From: JBHEMK01 sp046262635
GTDB lineage: Bacteria; Actinomycetota; Thermoleophilia; Gaiellales; Gaiellaceae
DNA: 8,862 nt
Assembly: GCA_046262635.1 (NCBI GenBank)
Contig: JBHEMK010000038.1
Span: 1 to 8,862, forward strand
Reading direction: 5' to 3'
Positions 6,515-8,862 of this stretch are shown piece by piece. A program made the position numbers and the translations under genes. Each line of letters starts with the position of its first letter. Position 1 is the stretch's first letter. The notes beneath the pieces are model-generated. The model was not told the origin of the DNA. It did not search any database and saw nothing but the letters and a program-made list of their open reading frames with translations.

Positions 6515-7365
6515 TGAAGCTGGGGATCCACGCGATGGCCTGGACCTCTCACTGGAGCGACGAGTCCCTCCCACTCGTCGACCGCGTGGCAGAGCTCGGG
6601 CTGGACTTCATCGAGATCCCCCTGATGGGCATCGAGGATGTACGTCCAGCCCCAATTCGGGCCCGCGTAGCAGGCGCGGGCATCGACGTCGTTACGAGCA
6701 CCGTTCTCGGCGAGGCGACCGACATCACCTCTCCCGATCCCGCGGTGCGCGCGGCGGGCCTGGCCTCCCTGCGCCGCTGCGTTGACGTCACCGCCGAGCT
6801 CGGCGCGTCGCAGTTCTCGGGCGTGATCTATGCGATGCACGGAAAGCGCCCGCCGGAACGACCGGGGCAACAGGAATGGGAGTGGTCCGCGGAGATCCTC
6901 AGGCAGGTGGCGCAGCACGCGGCCAGAGCCGGCGTCGCGGTGGGACTCGAACCGGTCAACCGCTACGAGAGCCCGCTCCTCAACACGTGCGAGCAGGCGC
7001 TCCGGCTCGCGGACATGATCGGCGAGCCCAACGTCAAGATCCATCTCGACGCGTACCACATGAACATCGAGGAACAGAGCTGGGCACACGCCGTCGCGCT
7101 CGCCGGCGACCGTCTCTGCCATTTCCACCTGTGCGAGAACGATCGTGGCATACCGGGCACCGGCCTGGTCGACTGGGAAGAGCTGTTTGCGGCCCTTGGC
7201 GAGCTCGGCTACGACGGATACGCAGGGCTGGAGAGCTTCGTCGACGTGTCCGGCGACATGGTCGCCGGGACCTGCGTCTGGCGCGATCTCGCACCGAGCG
7301 GGGACGTGCTGGTCAGGGAGGGCGCCGACTTCATCCGCCGGCTCGCCCGGCGGCACGGTCTCTGA
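6511..7365 (+). CDS. sugar (phosphate) isomerase/epimerase, D-psicose/D-tagatose 3-epimerase-like
   Basis: A 284-residue TIM barrel of the AP-endonuclease-2 / xylose-isomerase-like family (PF01261). It carries the complete metal set of ketose 3-epimerases: Glu147 (LEPVNRYES), Asp180 (IHLDAYHMNIEE), His206 (FHLCEND) and Glu241 (GLESF). The substrate-binding residues Glu153, His183 and Arg212 are in the expected places. Such enzymes move the hydroxyl at C3 of ketoses (fructose/psicose, tagatose/sorbose, ribulose/xylulose), and some relatives act on 4-carbon or phosphorylated sugars. Glu and Asp/His spacing resembles D-psicose 3-epimerase closely, but the preferred sugar cannot be read from sequence alone. 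The start ATG overlaps the kinase stop (ATGA); an ATG follows at 6514. It is last in the operon, and its end runs 35 bp into the opposing kinase gene. Confidence 0.88.
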   Translation: MMKLGIHAMAWTSHWSDESLPLVDRVAELGLDFIEIPLMGIEDVRPAPIRARVAGAGIDVVTSTVLGEATDITSPDPAVRAAGLASLRRCVDVTAELGASQFSGVIYAMHGKRPPERPGQQEWEWSAEILRQVAQHAARAGVAVGLEPVNRYESPLLNTCEQALRLADMIGEPNVKIHLDAYHMNIEEQSWAHAVALAGDRLCHFHLCENDRGIPGTGLVDWEELFAALGELGYDGYAGLESFVDVSGDMVAGTCVWRDLAPSGDVLVREGADFIRRLARRHGL

Positions 7366-8862
7366 GCGCGTCGCCGGTATCGAGGGCCGCGAGCCTACTG
7401 AAGATCGACGCCCCCTCCAGGGTCGCGTAGGTCTCCTCGAAGATCCCGTAAAGCTCGTCGTAGGTCGCCCTGAGCTCGCCGCGGGGGTGAGACTCGTTCG
7501 CGATCTCCACCATCTCGTCCACCTTCTCGAAGCTCTTCCAGATACCCACGCCGACCCCGCCGGCGACGCCTGCCCCCATCGCGGTCGCTTCCTCGAGCAG
7601 AGCGAGCCGCTGAACGGGGATGCCGAAGCTGTCCGCCATGATCTGGTTCCAGACGGCGCTGCGCGCACCGCCGCCGATCACCCGCAGGCTGTCGATTGCA
7701 GCTCCCTGCCGCACGAATGCCTCCAGGATGACGCGCAGGTTCAGCGTCACACCTTCGAGGACGGCGCGCAGCAGATCGGCTTGCCCGTGGCGGTTGGTCA
7801 AGCCGACGAAGGCGCCGCGCGCGTCCGGATTCCAGCGCGGGCTCCGTTCGCCCATCAGGTAGGGCAGAAACAGCAGACCTCGAGCCCCGGGTGGAGAGCG
7901 GAGCACACCCTGGTTCATCAGCTCGTAGGGCGAGATCCCGAGACGTTCTGCGACGACCTTCTCGTCCTGGGCAAGCAGGTCGCGCGCGAACTGGTAGGAA
8001 CCTCCGGCCGCCTGCATGGTGCCGCAGGGGCTGAACATGCCCGGCACGAGATGCGCCCAGCTGAACGTGCGCTGCCCGGGATCCAGGATGGGTTCGGGGG
8101 TCGCGATCGCGATCCACGAAGACGAGCCGATGTAGTTGTACGCGATGCCCTCGCGGATCACACCGGCCCCGACTCCCGCACACGAGCCGTCGCCGCCCCC
8201 GATGACGACCGGCGTCCCCGCCGGGAGCCCTGTATCCGATGTGCAGCTCGCCTTCACTTCTCCGACGACGTCCGTGGACTCTCGGATCTCGGGCAGCTTG
8301 TCCGAGTCGATGCCGAACGCCTCGATGAGTTCGCCCGACCACTCCCCGCCCTTCAGGTCGTAGAGGTTCGTGCCGGACGCATCGGACCGGTCGGTCACGA
8401 ACGACCCAGTCAGCTTGGCCACCAGGAAGTCCTTTGCCTGCAGGAAGCGGTGCGCCGATGCGTAGGTCTGCGGCTCCAGATCCTTGAGCCAGCCGATCTT
8501 CGCAGCCGAGTACGACGGGCTGAGCCGATGCCCTGTCACAGCGTAGACGTGGCGGGGGTCGACGCGTTGCGCGGCCTGCGCGACCTGGCTCACAGCACGC
8601 TGGTCGGCCCAGATGATCGCGTTCCGCACAGGCTCTGCGTGACGGTCGACCGCGACCGCACCCATCATCTGACCGCTGAAGGCGATACCGGCGATCTCGG
8701 CCGGTGCAACGCCCGAGTCGCGGAGAAGGCTGTGCGTCGACCCGCAGAGCGCGCGCCACCAGTCGTTGGGGCTCTGCTCGGCCCAGCCCGCCTGAAGTGA
8801 ACTCGTCGCGTAGGCGACGAACGCGCTGCGCACCAGGTTTCCTTCCTCGTCGAACAGCGTGG
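7331..8862 (-). CDS. xylulokinase-like FGGY carbohydrate kinase (5' end outside the window)
   Basis: ATP-dependent sugar kinase of the FGGY family, most like xylulokinases (xylB type). Over 509 codons are visible. The first 9 (TLFDEEGNL, 8860-8834) match the N-terminal strand that follows the GxDxGT motif of the family, so only some 20 residues are missing past the right edge, and the GTG at 8833 is not the start. Further motifs, counted from that valine, are SGQMMGAVAVD (53-63), IIWADQRA (73-80), the catalytic Asp215 in IGGGDGSCAGVGAG, and VIGGGARSAVWNQ near the C-terminus. It would phosphorylate a ketopentose or ketohexose, perhaps the product of the convergent epimerase. The ending is slightly long and basic, and its last 12 sense-antisense codons overlap the epimerase gene; no terminator hairpin is evident between the two. 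Confidence 0.88.
   Translation of the reverse strand, partial: TLFDEEGNLVRSAFVAYATSSLQAGWAEQSPNDWWRALCGSTHSLLRDSGVAPAEIAGIAFSGQMMGAVAVDRHAEPVRNAIIWADQRAVSQVAQAAQRVDPRHVYAVTGHRLSPSYSAAKIGWLKDLEPQTYASAHRFLQAKDFLVAKLTGSFVTDRSDASGTNLYDLKGGEWSGELIEAFGIDSDKLPEIRESTDVVGEVKASCTSDTGLPAGTPVVIGGGDGSCAGVGAGVIREGIAYNYIGSSSWIAIATPEPILDPGQRTFSWAHLVPGMFSPCGTMQAAGGSYQFARDLLAQDEKVVAERLGISPYELMNQGVLRSPPGARGLLFLPYLMGERSPRWNPDARGAFVGLTNRHGQADLLRAVLEGVTLNLRVILEAFVRQGAAIDSLRVIGGGARSAVWNQIMADSFGIPVQRLALLEEATAMGAGVAGGVGVGIWKSFEKVDEMVEIANESHPRGELRATYDELYGIFEETYATLEGASIFSRLAALDTGDALRDRAAGRAGG

Noticed and set aside
7145..8800. 551-codon open frame on the plus strand
   Set aside because: It is antisense to the FGGY kinase, which has all family motifs; the plus-strand product shows no domain and begins within the epimerase gene.
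8831..8833. GTG at 8833 as the kinase start
   Set aside because: The frame is open further upstream to the window edge and encodes TLFDEEGNL, the conserved N-terminal strand of FGGY kinases.

Overview
This window is GC-rich bacterial DNA. It uses GTG and TTG starts freely and its genes overlap by 4 to 8 bp. This style fits a high-GC soil or sediment bacterium, perhaps an actinomycete of the Thermoleophilia type, but nothing in the window fixes the taxon. There is no rRNA, tRNA, CRISPR array or recognisable mobile element.

Layout. Bases 1-101 may hold the 3' tail of an unidentified gene. A phosphotriesterase-family (COG1735-like) metal hydrolase, probably a sugar lactonase, lies on the minus strand at 102-1037. 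It diverges from an eight-gene plus-strand operon at about 1139-7365. In order, the operon encodes a cupin (archaeal-type) glucose-6-phosphate isomerase homologue, a KDPG/KDPGal aldolase (Eda) broken by one missing base, a non-canonical shikimate-dehydrogenase-like oxidoreductase, a D-2-hydroxyacid dehydrogenase, an RpiR-family regulator interrupted by an in-frame amber codon, a small EthD-domain protein, a ribokinase-type PfkB kinase, and a D-psicose/D-tagatose 3-epimerase-like TIM barrel. A xylulokinase-type FGGY kinase follows on the opposite strand. It overlaps the epimerase by 35 bp and runs off the right edge without its first residues.

How the genes may work together. The set is a carbohydrate catabolic locus: two isomerase/epimerase families, two sugar kinases, two NAD(P)-dependent oxidoreductases, a lactonase and a pyruvate-yielding aldolase. 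One reading is that a rare sugar is epimerised or oxidised, any lactone is opened by the lactonase, and a 2-keto-3-deoxy acid (phosphorylated by a kinase) is split by Eda to pyruvate and a triose phosphate. No dehydratase and no transporter is visible, so the pathway is incomplete here and the substrate is not determined.

Three features deserve a second look. The first is a match to the FadR-type GntR operator consensus (1126-1136) in the divergent promoter region, although the locus regulator is of the RpiR family. The second is a perfect 24-bp palindrome (3346-3369) that contains the start codon of the hydroxyacid dehydrogenase gene. The third is the pair of point lesions in eda and the RpiR gene, which mean either recent decay of the pathway or sequencing errors.
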